From Bacteroidaceae bacterium (lineage in GTDB: Bacteria > Bacteroidota > Bacteroidia > Bacteroidales > Bacteroidaceae): a stretch of 64,000 nucleotides of DNA. The position numbers and the translations under genes are program-made. Below, piece by piece: positions 1 to 8,959 of the stretch. Positions within the stretch are counted from its first letter, which is position 1. Each line of letters starts with the position of its first letter. The notes below the pieces were generated by a model that worked only from the letters and a program-made list of their open reading frames with translations, was not told the DNA's origin and made no database searches. The stretch spans positions 62,001-126,000 of the forward strand of contig JAFTAJ010000014.1 of assembly GCA_017458585.1 (NCBI GenBank). Reading direction: 5' to 3'.

Positions 1-375
1 GGCGTGCTGATAACCTACTTCGTGCTGTTTCCCATTTCTTTCCGCTTCTTAGGCACGTACAGTGTGTCGCCGAAGATAGTTAGCAATATCACGCTCGACT
101 CTTACATCTCCACCTTCACCGTCCTCACCCTGCTGATGGGTGTAGTCTTCCAACTGCCCGTGATAGCTTGGTTTCTTGGCAAGATGGGCGTCGTCACGGC
201 CTCCGCTTTGGCGCGTTACCGTCGCCATGCCTTCATTATCATTGCCCTCGTGGCTGCCATAATTACGCCTCCCGATGTGATGACGCTTATTCTCGTCACC
301 ATTCCCCTTTATCTGCTCTACGAGGTCAGTATCCGTATACTGCGGCTTCAAAAGAAGCGTCGTGTAGAATCATAG
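1..375 (+). CDS. tatC: TatC, Sec-independent translocase subunit (3' part only)
   Basis: C-terminal 124 residues of the multi-spanning TatC protein, which receives twin-arginine signal peptides in the inner membrane. The gene is cut by the window edge and its frame is open from base 1. Recognisable TatC features are the conserved stretch with VSPKI and LDSYISTF, then a hydrophobic span (LTLLMGVVFQLPVIAWFL), a cytosolic loop with RYRRHAF, the motif AAIITPPD and a final span. The basic tail LQKKRRVES ends the protein. TatA/TatB partners would have to lie upstream, outside the window. htpG follows 85 bp downstream. Confidence 0.93.
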   Translation, partial: GVLITYFVLFPISFRFLGTYSVSPKIVSNITLDSYISTFTVLTLLMGVVFQLPVIAWFLGKMGVVTASALARYRRHAFIIIALVAAIITPPDVMTLILVTIPLYLLYEVSIRILRLQKKRRVES

Positions 376-404
376 AGCCATTGCGTGGATACGAGATGTG
401 GCTT

Positions 405-420
405 TGGCACACTTTATGCA
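405..420 (+). promoter_or_regulatory. Sigma-54-like promoter motif upstream of htpG
   Basis: TGGCAC-N5-ATGCA with GG and GC separated by exactly 10 bp, as in -24/-12 promoters. One base differs from the consensus TTGC box. It lies about 40 bp before the htpG start codon, so the leader would be roughly 30 nt. A TACATTTG box at 450-457 is too close to the ATG to serve a leadered transcript. The assignment is inference from the motif only. Confidence 0.45.
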
Positions 421-460
421 TACCAAGATTATTGAAAATCGAACATAAAATACATTTGTT

Positions 461-2524
461 ATGCAAAAAGGTAATATAGGTGTAACGACGGAAAACATCT
501 TTCCGGTTATCAAGAAGTTTCTCTACAGTGATCATGAGATTTTTCTGCGCGAGATAATCTCCAATGCAGTTGATGCCACGCAGAAGATGAAGACCCTGCA
601 GTCGCAGGGCGAGTTTACGGACGACCTCGGCGACCTCACCATCCGTGTGAGCCTTGACGCTAAGAAGAAGACTCTTACCGTCAGCGACCGCGGCATTGGC
701 ATGACGGCAGAAGAGATTGACAAGTATATCAACCAGATAGCCTTCAGCGGTGCCACTGACTTCCTCGAGAAGTTCAAGGACAATGCCAACGCCATCATCG
801 GTCATTTCGGTTTGGGCTTCTACTCTGCCTTCATGGTAAGCAAGAAGGTGGAGATTATCTCCCTCAGTTACAAGGCAGGCAGCAAGGCTGTGAAGTGGAC
901 TTGCGACGGTACGCCCGAGTACAAGATGGAGGAGTGCAAGAAGGCTGACCGAGGCACTGATATCGTGATGCATATCGACGATGAGTGCAAGGAGTATCTC
1001 GAGAAATACAAGATTGAGCAGCTGCTCAAGAAATACTGCCGTTTCTTGCCTGTGAGCATTGCTTTTGGCAAGAAGACGGAGTGGAAGGATGGTAAGGAAG
1101 TTGAGACAGATGAGGACAATATCATCAACGACACCGACCCCATCTGGCGTCGTAAGCCAGCTGACCTCAAGGACGAGGACTATCAGAAGTTCTACCGCGC
1201 CCTCTACCCGGGCTACGAAGAGCCTCTGTTCTGGATTCACCTCAATGTGGACTACCCGTTCAATCTGACGGGTGTGCTCTTCTTCCCCAAGATAAAGAAC
1301 GACCTCGACCTGCGTCGCAATAAGATACAGCTCTACTGCAACCAGGTATTTGTGACTGACAGTGTGGAGAATATCGTGCCCGATTTCCTCACCCTGCTCC
1401 ACGGCGTGATTGACTCGCCCGACATCCCGCTCAATGTGAGCCGCTCCTATTTGCAGAGTGATGCCAATGTGAAGAAAATATCCAAGTATATTACCAAGAA
1501 AGTGAGCGACCGCCTCGAGTCTATCTTCAAGGAGGACCGCAAGGCCTACGAGCAGAAGTGGGACGACCTCAAGCTCTTCATCCACTATGGTCTGCTCAGC
1601 GAGCCCGACTTCTGGGAGAAAGGAAGCAAGGTTACGCTGCTAAAGGACACTGATGGTAAGTATTTCACCCTTGATGAGTACAAGACCCTCATCCGCGACA
1701 ACCAGACCGATAAGAACAAGACGTTAGTCTATCTCTACGCTACTGACGCTACGCAGCAATACACCTACATCCAAAACGCCAAGGAGAAGGGCTACAGCGT
1801 GCTGCTGATGGACGGTCAGCTCGATATCCCTCTCGTGGGAATGCTTGAGTCTAAGCTCGGAGACGGCGATAAGGAGCGTGTCCGCTTCAGCCGTGTGGAC
1901 AGCGACACCGTGAGCCGCCTCATCCCTAAGGAAGAGGATGCACAGGAAGTGCTTGACGCTGATGAGAGCGCCAACCTCAGCTCGAGCTTCAAGAGTCAGA
2001 TCCCCAAGATAGACAAGGCCGAGTTTATGGTGGAGGTGCAGCCCCTGGGTGCCGACGAAGCCCCTGCCGTCATCACGCAGAGCGAATATATGCGCCGCAT
2101 GAAGGAGATGAGCAAGTTGCAGTCTGGCATGAGCTTCTATGGAGAAATGCCTGATATGTACACACTTATCCTCAACAGCGACCATCCTGCAGTGAGCAAG
2201 CTCAATGCAGAGCTCAAGACTCAGACCGCCGAGGCCATCAAGCCGATAGAGGCCGAGCTCAAGGGGCTCCGTGCGCGACAGGCAGCACTGCGCGACGAGC
2301 AGAGCAAGGAAGGTGACAAATTACCCGAGCAACAAAAGAAAGACCTTGAGCAGACCAACGCCGACATCAAGGCGCAGGAGGACAAGAAAGAGACTGTTCT
2401 CGCCGACTTTGCCAAGGGGCAGGACAAGGTGCGCCATCTCATCGACCTCGCCCTGCTGCAAAACGGCATGTTGCGCGGTGAAGCGCTCAACAACTTTGTC
2501 AGACGCTCAGTTCAGATGCTATGA
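461..2524 (+). CDS. htpG: Molecular chaperone HtpG (Hsp90)
   Basis: 687-residue cytosolic ATP-dependent chaperone. The GHKL ATPase domain is clear: Asn35 in EIISNAVDA, the DRGIGM motif near residue 76, and the GHFGLGFYS lid motif at 114-122. The middle domain contains the catalytic-loop region with SRSYLQSD. A long charged, coiled-coil-like stretch lies near residues 590-650 before the dimerisation end. The start MQKGNIGVTTENIF matches Bacteroidota homologues. The stop overlaps the start of the next gene by 4 bp (ATGA), which suggests translational coupling. A sigma-54-like motif lies just upstream, shared in kind with clpC in this window. Confidence 0.97.
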   Translation: MQKGNIGVTTENIFPVIKKFLYSDHEIFLREIISNAVDATQKMKTLQSQGEFTDDLGDLTIRVSLDAKKKTLTVSDRGIGMTAEEIDKYINQIAFSGATDFLEKFKDNANAIIGHFGLGFYSAFMVSKKVEIISLSYKAGSKAVKWTCDGTPEYKMEECKKADRGTDIVMHIDDECKEYLEKYKIEQLLKKYCRFLPVSIAFGKKTEWKDGKEVETDEDNIINDTDPIWRRKPADLKDEDYQKFYRALYPGYEEPLFWIHLNVDYPFNLTGVLFFPKIKNDLDLRRNKIQLYCNQVFVTDSVENIVPDFLTLLHGVIDSPDIPLNVSRSYLQSDANVKKISKYITKKVSDRLESIFKEDRKAYEQKWDDLKLFIHYGLLSEPDFWEKGSKVTLLKDTDGKYFTLDEYKTLIRDNQTDKNKTLVYLYATDATQQYTYIQNAKEKGYSVLLMDGQLDIPLVGMLESKLGDGDKERVRFSRVDSDTVSRLIPKEEDAQEVLDADESANLSSSFKSQIPKIDKAEFMVEVQPLGADEAPAVITQSEYMRRMKEMSKLQSGMSFYGEMPDMYTLILNSDHPAVSKLNAELKTQTAEAIKPIEAELKGLRARQAALRDEQSKEGDKLPEQQKKDLEQTNADIKAQEDKKETVLADFAKGQDKVRHLIDLALLQNGMLRGEALNNFVRRSVQML

Positions 2525-3342
2525 GAAAGTTATTCTGCGAAATATGTCCCTTCACCTATCGCCTGTCGATGGAGAAGGAGATACTGAAGCGTAAGATAAA
2601 GGATATGCTTCATCATACGCAATTTGCCAAGCAACGGACAGAGTCATCTCTGCCCGTGCTTGTGTACAAACACAACTCCCTTATCCGTCGCCGTCTGGGT
2701 AATGTCAATATGCAGCTCCAAGAGAACAAAGCCACCAATCTCTCACTGGCTGTCACCCATATTGACGGACTCATTCTCCGTCCCGGCGACACTTTCTCCG
2801 TATGGCGGCAGATAGGCCGCACCACCCGGCGCAAGGGCTACAAGGAGGGACTCACCATTCAGCACGGCCGGCCCTCGCAGGGCATTGGCGGCGGCATGTG
2901 CCAGTTGTCCAATCTTATTCACTGGATGGTGCTCCATAGTGACCTTACCATCACCGAGCATCATCACCACGATGCACTCGATCTCTTCCCCGACTTTGGC
3001 CGCCAGATACCCTTTGGCACAGGCACCAGCATTTCATACAACTATATCGACTATCGCATAAAGAACGAGACCTCCAACACCTATCAGCTCCGCCTCTGGG
3101 TGGACGATGAATACCTCTGCGGAGAGCTACGCGCGGCAGAGGCACAGCCCCACACCTTCCACATACATGCTGAGAACGAGTATTTCTCTCGCGAGGAAGG
3201 GGTGGTGTATCGCAACGGAGAGGTGTATCGCGATGTCATCGATTGCGTAACCGGGGATCGTCTGGAGAGCCAGCTCATACGCACAAATCATGCAAGGGTT
3301 ATGTATGAATGTCCTCCCGATATGGAGATCATAGAAAAATAA
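2521..3342 (+). CDS. VanW family protein
   Basis: 273-residue protein of the VanW family, named after an accessory gene of vancomycin-resistance clusters whose biochemical role is unresolved. The family core spans about residues 60-190 and includes LRPGDTFSVWRQIG and the glycine-rich GIGGGMCQLSNLIHWM, followed by a histidine cluster (EHHHHDALD). No signal peptide is visible. It starts on the ATGA overlap with htpG, so it is probably co-translated with it. Nothing else in the neighbourhood suggests a glycopeptide-resistance cluster, so resistance should not be inferred. Confidence 0.85.
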   Translation: MRKLFCEICPFTYRLSMEKEILKRKIKDMLHHTQFAKQRTESSLPVLVYKHNSLIRRRLGNVNMQLQENKATNLSLAVTHIDGLILRPGDTFSVWRQIGRTTRRKGYKEGLTIQHGRPSQGIGGGMCQLSNLIHWMVLHSDLTITEHHHHDALDLFPDFGRQIPFGTGTSISYNYIDYRIKNETSNTYQLRLWVDDEYLCGELRAAEAQPHTFHIHAENEYFSREEGVVYRNGEVYRDVIDCVTGDRLESQLIRTNHARVMYECPPDMEIIEK

Positions 3343-3389
3343 TGTGTAAATTTACAGTTGAAGCAATAACCTACAAAACACCCAAAATA

Positions 3390-5402
3390 ATGAAAAAGAT
3401 TCTCTTTGTGTTAGCCATGTCATTCGCTTATATGGCAGGCATGGCACAGATTGACAGGGCCAACCTCGACCTGAGTGTAAAACCTGGCGACAACTTCTGG
3501 CAGTACGCTGTAGGCGGCTGGCTGGAGGCCAATCCTCTAGACAAGCAGCATGCTGAGAATGGTGCCTTCACCGATTTGGAGGAGCTTAACAAAGACCGCA
3601 TCAACGAACTCATCATGGAGTATGCCGGCAAGCAGTTGCCTCAGGGCACCGATGGCCAGAAGATAGGCGCCCTCTATCGTCTGTATATGGACAGCGTAGC
3701 CCGCAACAACCTCGGCTTTGAGCCCATCAAGCCTTACCTGGAGCAGGTGCGCCAGTTGCAGACTCGCGACGACTTGCTCAAGCTGATGTATGAGTTTGAC
3801 TCCAAGGGCTTTAACACCACACCGTTTGGCATCAGCCTAACCCTTAATCCCTTCAACTCGTCAGAGTTTATGATGAGGGTGGGACATGGAGGAGCGTCGC
3901 TGCCGCAGGAGTACTATGCTGATCCCAACGAGCAGCAGGCTGCCGTGGTGGCTGCCATCAAGAGTCTCAACAAAGATCTTCTCAAGATGGTGGGTTACAC
4001 CGACGAGGTGGCTGAGCGGATGATGGAGGCAGAGTGGGCCATCGAGCACAAAATCGGTGTCAAGACACTCGATCAGGTGGCAAGTCGCAACCCTATGGCC
4101 ACCATTCACTTCATGCCGTGGACTCAGTTGGTTGACGAGTATAAGGGCATTGACTGGGAGAGCTACCGCGCTGCCATCAACTATCCGAAGGACATCGACA
4201 CAGTCAATGTTTCGCAGCTCGACCCTCTCCACGAGGTGGAAGATGTGCTGGCCAACACATCGCTCGAAGACCTCAAGGCCTATATGGAGATACATGTTAT
4301 CAAGGCATACGCCAGTTTCCTCTCCGACGACTTCAACGACCGCATGTTTGAGGCCACCAAGGCCATTGCCGGTGTGCAGGAACAGCAGCCGCGTTGGAAA
4401 CGAGCCGTCAGCACCATCAGTGGTAATTTGGGCGAGACCATCGGCAAGCTATATGTGCAGAAATATTTCCCCGAGACCAGCAAGCAGCGTGTAGTCAAGC
4501 TGGTCAAGGACTTGCAGCAGGCCTTTGAGGACCGCCTGAAAGAAAACACCTGGATGAGTGATGCAACCAAAGCAAAAGCGCTGGAGAAGCTCCACGCCAT
4601 GTATATCAATGTGGGCTACCCCGACAAGTGGGAAGACCTGGAGAAGTTTATCGATATCCGCGAGAATGAAAACCTCGTTGAGAACTTTATCCGCATCACC
4701 CAGGAGGCAGAGCAGGCTCAGCTTCGCAAATACTGGCACCAGCCCGTCGACAAGACTATGATGGGCATGCCGCCGCAGACTGTCAACGCCTTCTACAATC
4801 CGATGTTCAATAGCATCAACTTCCCCGCAGCCATCCTGCAGCCGCCATTCTTTGATCCCGATGCTGACTATGCCAGCAACTACGGTGCCATCGGTGTGGT
4901 GATGGGCCACGAGATGACTCACGGCTTCGATGACCAGGGTTGTCAGTTTGACAAGGACGGCAATCTCACCAACTGGTGGACACCTGAGGACAAGGCCAAC
5001 TATGACAAGCGCACCAAGGTCATCGCCGACTGGTTCAGCCAGCAGGAGGCAGTGCCCGGACTCAATGTCAATGGCGAGAAAACCCTCGGCGAGAATGTCA
5101 GCGACAATGGTGGACTGAAGATAGCCTATCGCGCATTTGAGAACCGGATGGGCAGCGAGCCGCTCAGCACTATCGACGGCTTCACTCCCGCGCAGCGTTT
5201 CTATCTGGCTTACGCTCGCGTTTGGGCAAGCAATAGCACACCCGAATACATCGCGTACCTTGTTAATACTGACGTGCACTCGCCCGCACGCATACGCGTG
5301 AATGCTGCTCTGCCGATGATCGACACATGGTATGACGCCTTTGGCATCAAGAAGAATGCCAAGATGTATATACCAAAGAAGCAGCGAGCATTAGTATGGT
5401 AG
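3390..5402 (+). CDS. M13 family zinc metallopeptidase (PepO/neprilysin type)
   Basis: 670-residue secreted or periplasmic endopeptidase. The start at 3390 gives a clean signal peptide (MKKILFVLAMSFAYMAGMAQ). A longer in-frame start at 3309 would run into the end of the VanW gene and mask the signal. The N-terminal M13 domain begins with DLSVKPGDNFWQYAVGGWL. The catalytic domain has the zinc motif HEMTH in MGHEMTHGFDDQG and the third-ligand region ENVSDNGGLKIAY. The C-terminus ends near LVW, similar to the CxxW tail of the family but without the cysteine. The gene ends at a strong bidirectional terminator shared with panB. Confidence 0.95.
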   Translation: MKKILFVLAMSFAYMAGMAQIDRANLDLSVKPGDNFWQYAVGGWLEANPLDKQHAENGAFTDLEELNKDRINELIMEYAGKQLPQGTDGQKIGALYRLYMDSVARNNLGFEPIKPYLEQVRQLQTRDDLLKLMYEFDSKGFNTTPFGISLTLNPFNSSEFMMRVGHGGASLPQEYYADPNEQQAAVVAAIKSLNKDLLKMVGYTDEVAERMMEAEWAIEHKIGVKTLDQVASRNPMATIHFMPWTQLVDEYKGIDWESYRAAINYPKDIDTVNVSQLDPLHEVEDVLANTSLEDLKAYMEIHVIKAYASFLSDDFNDRMFEATKAIAGVQEQQPRWKRAVSTISGNLGETIGKLYVQKYFPETSKQRVVKLVKDLQQAFEDRLKENTWMSDATKAKALEKLHAMYINVGYPDKWEDLEKFIDIRENENLVENFIRITQEAEQAQLRKYWHQPVDKTMMGMPPQTVNAFYNPMFNSINFPAAILQPPFFDPDADYASNYGAIGVVMGHEMTHGFDDQGCQFDKDGNLTNWWTPEDKANYDKRTKVIADWFSQQEAVPGLNVNGEKTLGENVSDNGGLKIAYRAFENRMGSEPLSTIDGFTPAQRFYLAYARVWASNSTPEYIAYLVNTDVHSPARIRVNAALPMIDTWYDAFGIKKNAKMYIPKKQRALVW

Positions 5403-5407
5403 TAGAT

Positions 5408-5449
5408 TAATAAATTAAGAGCGGCGATTTCGCCGCTCTTAATTTATTA
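5408..5449. terminator. Bidirectional terminator between M13 peptidase gene and panB
   Basis: Near-perfect inverted repeat of about 20 bp per arm around AGAGCGGCGA/TCGCCGCTCT, with A/T-rich outer arms that give a U-tract on both strands. It fills the gap between two convergent genes, and the panB stop codon lies inside the right arm. Confidence 0.93.
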
Positions 5450-6268
5450 GTACTCTTCCTGATCGTTGGGGAAGGTTACGTTCTTAACATCGATTATGTA
5501 TTGCCCGACGGCCTCATTGATGATATTGCTCAGGTCGGCGTAGCGTCGTAGGAACTTAGGCGAGAACCCGCGGTCCATGCCCAGCATGTCCTGCAACACC
5601 AGCACCTGGCCGTCCACCCCGTGGCCCGCACCGATGCCAATCACCGGAATGCTCAGTTCGCTCGCTACCTTCGTAGCCAACTCGGCAGGCACCTTCTCTA
5701 TCACCAATGCGCAGCAGCCTGCTTCTTCCAGCAAGTGAGCGTCGTTGATAAGCTTGTCAGCCTCATCCTTGTCTTGGGCACGCACGGCGAAGGTGCCATA
5801 TTTGTTGATGCTCTGCGGACGCAGGCCGAGGTGACCCATTATAGGTATGCCCACATCGAGGATTTTCTTTACCGTGTCGATAATCTCTTCACCGCCTTCC
5901 AGCTTGAGGCAGTCGCATCCCGTCTCCTTCATGATGCGGATGGCGTTCATGGCACCCTCGGTGGGATTGACCTGATACGAGCCGAACGGCATGTCGCACA
6001 CCACCAGGGCGCGCTTCGTGGCCCTCGTCACAGCCTTGGCATGGTAAATCATCTGGTCAAGGGTGATAGGCAGAGTGGTTGTGTTACCGGCAATCACATT
6101 GCTGGCGGAGTCGCCCACAAGGATAACATCCACACCGGCCTCGTCAACAAGCTTGGCCATAGTATAGTCGTAAGAAGTGAGCATGGCAATCTTCTTGCCC
6201 TGTTCTTTCATCTCTTTCAGTCGCAGGGTGGTCACCTTGCGAGTGTCGTCAATAAGATATTTGGACAT
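5447..6268 (-). CDS. panB: 3-methyl-2-oxobutanoate hydroxymethyltransferase
   Basis: 273 residues, the usual PanB length. The enzyme transfers a hydroxymethyl group from methylenetetrahydrofolate to 2-oxoisovalerate, giving ketopantoate for pantothenate and CoA synthesis in the cytosol. Conserved elements are [10 protein letters not shown] (metal and substrate site), the [10 protein letters not shown] motif, [25 protein letters not shown] with the catalytic Glu, and [15 protein letters not shown]. It lies 7 bp downstream of the CapA-like gene, so the two are probably co-transcribed. Their functions have no obvious link. Confidence 0.97.
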   Translation of the reverse strand: MSKYLIDDTRKVTTLRLKEMKEQGKKIAMLTSYDYTMAKLVDEAGVDVILVGDSASNVIAGNTTTLPITLDQMIYHAKAVTRATKRALVVCDMPFGSYQVNPTEGAMNAIRIMKETGCDCLKLEGGEEIIDTVKKILDVGIPIMGHLGLRPQSINKYGTFAVRAQDKDEADKLINDAHLLEEAGCCALVIEKVPAELATKVASELSIPVIGIGAGHGVDGQVLVLQDMLGMDRGFSPKFLRRYADLSNIINEAVGQYIIDVKNVTFPNDQEEY

Positions 6269-6275
6269 AGCTAGT

Positions 6276-7400
6276 TCAGTTTTTCAATTCTTCAATATTG
6301 ATGTTGTGTTTGCTGAATAGGTTGCGTGCTGTTTTAGCGAAGAAATCGCGCATCATTCGCTCCCGTCCATTGAGTAGCGAGTCTGCTATCTCGATAGGAT
6401 AGACGCGGTGTGTCTTGTGGCCGCTTACGCCGGGACGGCTGGTCCACACGAGAGAATAATCGGTAGCGCTCACTCTTGTGGTGCTGTCTTTCTCCAGTTT
6501 CAGTGTTACCATCAGTCCGCCATAGGTGGTGTCCTTGGTCATATTGCTGATGTAGTTGCCGAGGCTCCATACCACAAGATTGGTGGAGTCTCTGAACTCT
6601 ATCGGCTCTACCACGTGCGGGTGACCGCCTATCACGTGATCCACGCCGTGAGCCAGCAGCCAGTCAGCCTGCCAACGCTGCGAGCTTACAGGGGTGAGCA
6701 CATACTCTGTACCCCAGTGGATGATGGCTATGATAGCGTCGGGGCGCATCGACTTGGCGCGGGCAATGTCCTGCTTTATCTGTGTCGTGTCAATAAGGTT
6801 TACGATATAAGGCTCAGGCACCGGCAGTCCGTTTGTGCCGTAGGTGCATGCAAGCAGGGCGATGCGAAAACCATTCTTTTCCACGAGCAACGGGTAGCGC
6901 TGGGCGCGGTCCTTTGTGTCGCGGTAGGTGCCCAGTGAGGGTATGCCCAGTGAGTCGAGCACGCGGAGTGTGCGACCGAGACCACGACGCCCTGTATCGC
7001 AGCAATGGTTGTTGGAGGTTGTCAGGATATCAAACCCTGCGTCCTTTATGGCGATGGCAAACTCGTCGGGGGCGCAGAACATCGGGTAGCCCGTGTAGGG
7101 CTTGCCGCCGAGCGTGACCTCGAGGTTTGCGATGGCGATGTCAGCGGCGGATATCTGGTCTTTCACATATGTGAAGCACTCGCTGTAGTCGTGGGTGCCG
7201 TCAGCGCACTGCGCTGCCTTGATCTGTCCTGCGTGCTGCATCATGTCGCCAGCGAAGAGTAGGGTGAGGGTAGTAGTGCTATCTTTCTTGGCAGCCAGAG
7301 AGTCGGCTTCTGCACTACCTCTCTGCGCCTTGGCGGCGCAAGATGCGAGAGAAGTGGCAAGTAATATGCAACAAATAATATTTGATAGAGCTAATCGCAT
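6276..7400 (-). CDS. CapA family lipoprotein (poly-gamma-glutamate capsule-type metallophosphatase fold)
   Basis: 374 residues from the start at 7400. A start 12 codons upstream (7436) would precede the signal and overlap the promoter. The N-terminus is a lipoprotein signal with lipobox SLASC. The CapA/PGA_cap domain (about residues 45-320) shows [36 protein letters not shown] and GGHPHVVEP, a metal-ligand layout like calcineurin-type phosphoesterases. CapA proteins are tied to poly-gamma-glutamate anchoring, but no capBC genes are here, so the substrate is unknown. The C-terminal codons fall in a TTCAAT-rich stretch (6283-6300) resembling spacer repeats elsewhere in the window. Confidence 0.85.
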   Translation of the reverse strand: MRLALSNIICCILLATSLASCAAKAQRGSAEADSLAAKKDSTTTLTLLFAGDMMQHAGQIKAAQCADGTHDYSECFTYVKDQISAADIAIANLEVTLGGKPYTGYPMFCAPDEFAIAIKDAGFDILTTSNNHCCDTGRRGLGRTLRVLDSLGIPSLGTYRDTKDRAQRYPLLVEKNGFRIALLACTYGTNGLPVPEPYIVNLIDTTQIKQDIARAKSMRPDAIIAIIHWGTEYVLTPVSSQRWQADWLLAHGVDHVIGGHPHVVEPIEFRDSTNLVVWSLGNYISNMTKDTTYGGLMVTLKLEKDSTTRVSATDYSLVWTSRPGVSGHKTHRVYPIEIADSLLNGRERMMRDFFAKTARNLFSKHNINIEELKN

Positions 7401-7433
7401 ATAGAAAAGGTGTGATGTACTTAAAAAACGCTG

Positions 7434-7465
7434 CAAAGGTTGCTATTTATTTTGGTTTACGCAAA
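7434..7465 (-). promoter_or_regulatory. Bacteroidota-type promoter for the capA-like gene and panB
   Basis: On the minus strand, TTTG (7462-7465) is followed 20 bp later by AACCTTTG (7434-7441), which fits the Bacteroidota -33/-7 layout. It lies about 35 bp before the start codon and supports the shorter start at 7400. Confidence 0.6.
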
Positions 7466-7504
7466 TAAACGGGTATAAAAAGCGCGTTTTTCAAATAAAA
7501 TGAC

Positions 7505-7512
7505 TATCTTTG
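7505..7512 (+). promoter_or_regulatory. -7 promoter box for the tolC-macAB operon
   Basis: TATCTTTG matches TAnnTTTG and lies 38 bp before the tolC start. It is divergent from the capA-like promoter within a 149-bp intergenic region. No clear -33 TTTG was found at the expected spacing. Confidence 0.55.
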
Positions 7513-7549
7513 CGGCTAATAAGTGTCTAACAATAACAAAGGAAAGAAT

Positions 7550-8896
7550 ATGAACATGACCAGATACGTACTAATCGGTTTGGCTGTCCTTATGGGTATG
7601 ACAGCAGGCCGAGCGCAGGACGACGCTGGCTCCGGCAGTATCAGAAAGTGGACTCTCAAGGAGTGTATAGACTACGCTGAGCAAAACAGCAGCGACATCG
7701 CAAAGGCTCATGCCCGGGCCGATCAGGCCAAGGTGGAAGTGCTACAGTCTAAGGCAGAGTGGTTGCCATCGCTGTCGGCAAGCACAAGTCATAGCGTTAA
7801 CTATACGCCGTTCATCAAGGAGCAGGCAGGCATAGATGTTGACAAGGCTAGCTACAACGGCAGTTACGGTGTCAATGCCGGCTGGACAGTGTGGAATGGC
7901 AACCAGACAGCTAACAACATACGCCTGGCCAAACTCTCAGCCGAGCAGAGCGAACTGCAGAGCGAACAGATCCTCAACAGCATCAAGGAGCAGGCTACTC
8001 AGCTCTATGTGCAGATTCTCTATACTGAGGAGGCGCTGAAAGTCAATCGTGAGCTATTGGAGCAGGACGAAGTCCTCTACCGCCGCGGCGAGGAGTTGCT
8101 TAAGCAGGGACAGATTGCCAAGTACGAATTGTTGGAGTTGCAGACACAGGTTGCCAACGGGCAGTACGACATTGTGAGCACTCAGACTCAGATAGATCAG
8201 TATAAGCTACAACTCAAGTATCTGATAGATTTGCCAGGCGATATGCCATTTGATGTGGCAACCGTCACTATCAGCGATGAGCAAGCCCTCGCAGCCATAC
8301 CCGCGACAGCCACTGTCCATGAGAAGGCGTTGATGGTGCGTCCCGAGGTTAGGGATGCCGACCTTGCCATCAAGCAGTCGGAGCTCAGCTACTCTATCGC
8401 CAAGGCTGGCTATCTGCCTACCGTGTCCATGAGCGCCGGTCTGGGCACCAACCACAGCAGTGGCAATCACAGCGACTATTTCGAGCAGATGAAGCGCAGC
8501 TTTGATGCCTCTATTGGAGTGAGCGTCAGTGTGCCCATCCTCGACAATCGTCGCAACAAGTCCAACGTACAGAAGGCCGACATCAGCCGCACCCTCGCCA
8601 AGCTAGACCGCGAAGATGTGGATTATGACCTCTACAATACAATTGCCAATTACCGTCTGCAAGCCGTCAATAATCAGCAGAAATTCCAGGCAGGCCTTGC
8701 GCGCCTAAGATATAATAAGGAGAACTATGCTGCTATCTTTGAGAAAGCACGTATTGGTACAATGAACATAGTGGAGACCTTTAATGCTCGCACCAATCTC
8801 CTTAATGCACAGCAGGATGTGCTGCAGAGCAAATACCTCACCGTATATAATATGCAGATGTTGCGTCTGTACAGTGGCGAAGAGATAACACTGTAA
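7550..8896 (+). CDS. TolC family outer membrane efflux protein
   Basis: 448-residue outer-membrane channel of a tripartite exporter. The start at ATG 7550 follows AAAGGAAAG and opens a signal peptide (MTRYVLIGLAVLMGMTAGRAQ). A GTG at 7523 would add nine polar residues. Two OEP repeats of alternating helix and strand are visible. The first begins WTLKECIDYAEQNSSDIAKA and the second lies around residues 250-445 with the helical LAKLDREDVDYDLYNTIANYR. It is the first gene of an operon with a periplasmic adaptor and MacB-type ATPase and permease, so a role in drug, peptide or lipid export is likely. The substrate cannot be read from the sequence. Confidence 0.93.
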   Translation: MNMTRYVLIGLAVLMGMTAGRAQDDAGSGSIRKWTLKECIDYAEQNSSDIAKAHARADQAKVEVLQSKAEWLPSLSASTSHSVNYTPFIKEQAGIDVDKASYNGSYGVNAGWTVWNGNQTANNIRLAKLSAEQSELQSEQILNSIKEQATQLYVQILYTEEALKVNRELLEQDEVLYRRGEELLKQGQIAKYELLELQTQVANGQYDIVSTQTQIDQYKLQLKYLIDLPGDMPFDVATVTISDEQALAAIPATATVHEKALMVRPEVRDADLAIKQSELSYSIAKAGYLPTVSMSAGLGTNHSSGNHSDYFEQMKRSFDASIGVSVSVPILDNRRNKSNVQKADISRTLAKLDREDVDYDLYNTIANYRLQAVNNQQKFQAGLARLRYNKENYAAIFEKARIGTMNIVETFNARTNLLNAQQDVLQSKYLTVYNMQMLRLYSGEEITL

Positions 8897-8898
8897 AC

Positions 8899-8952
8899 CT
8901 CACATTTCATATTTCTAATTTCTAATTCCTAATTTCTAATTTCACATTTCCT
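8899..8952. repeat. Spacer array of 7-bp CTAATTT/CACATTT units
   Basis: Spacer between tolC and the adaptor gene, made of degenerate repeats (TTTCTAA, TTCCTAA, CACATTT). The CTAATT-type units recur at 16376-16418 and 21531-21575, and in reverse orientation as TTAGGAG units at 33247-33308. No promoter or terminator is evident. Confidence 0.8.
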
Positions 8953-8959
8953 TTATATT

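Noticed and set aside
450-457. TACATTTG as the htpG -7 promoter box
   Set aside because: It ends 3 bp before the start codon, so it would require a start site at or inside the ATG.
326-1585. Long open frame on the minus strand opposite htpG (419 codons)
   Set aside because: It lies antisense to a certain gene, has no family features, and its openness follows from the codon pattern of htpG.
2521-3342. Vancomycin-resistance cluster based on the VanW family gene and ddl
   Set aside because: The two genes are 31 kb apart, ddl is a normal D-Ala-D-Ala ligase, and no vanH, vanX or regulator is present.
3309-3389. Longer start for the M13 peptidase gene
   Set aside because: It would overlap the VanW gene and put 27 residues before an otherwise clean signal peptide.
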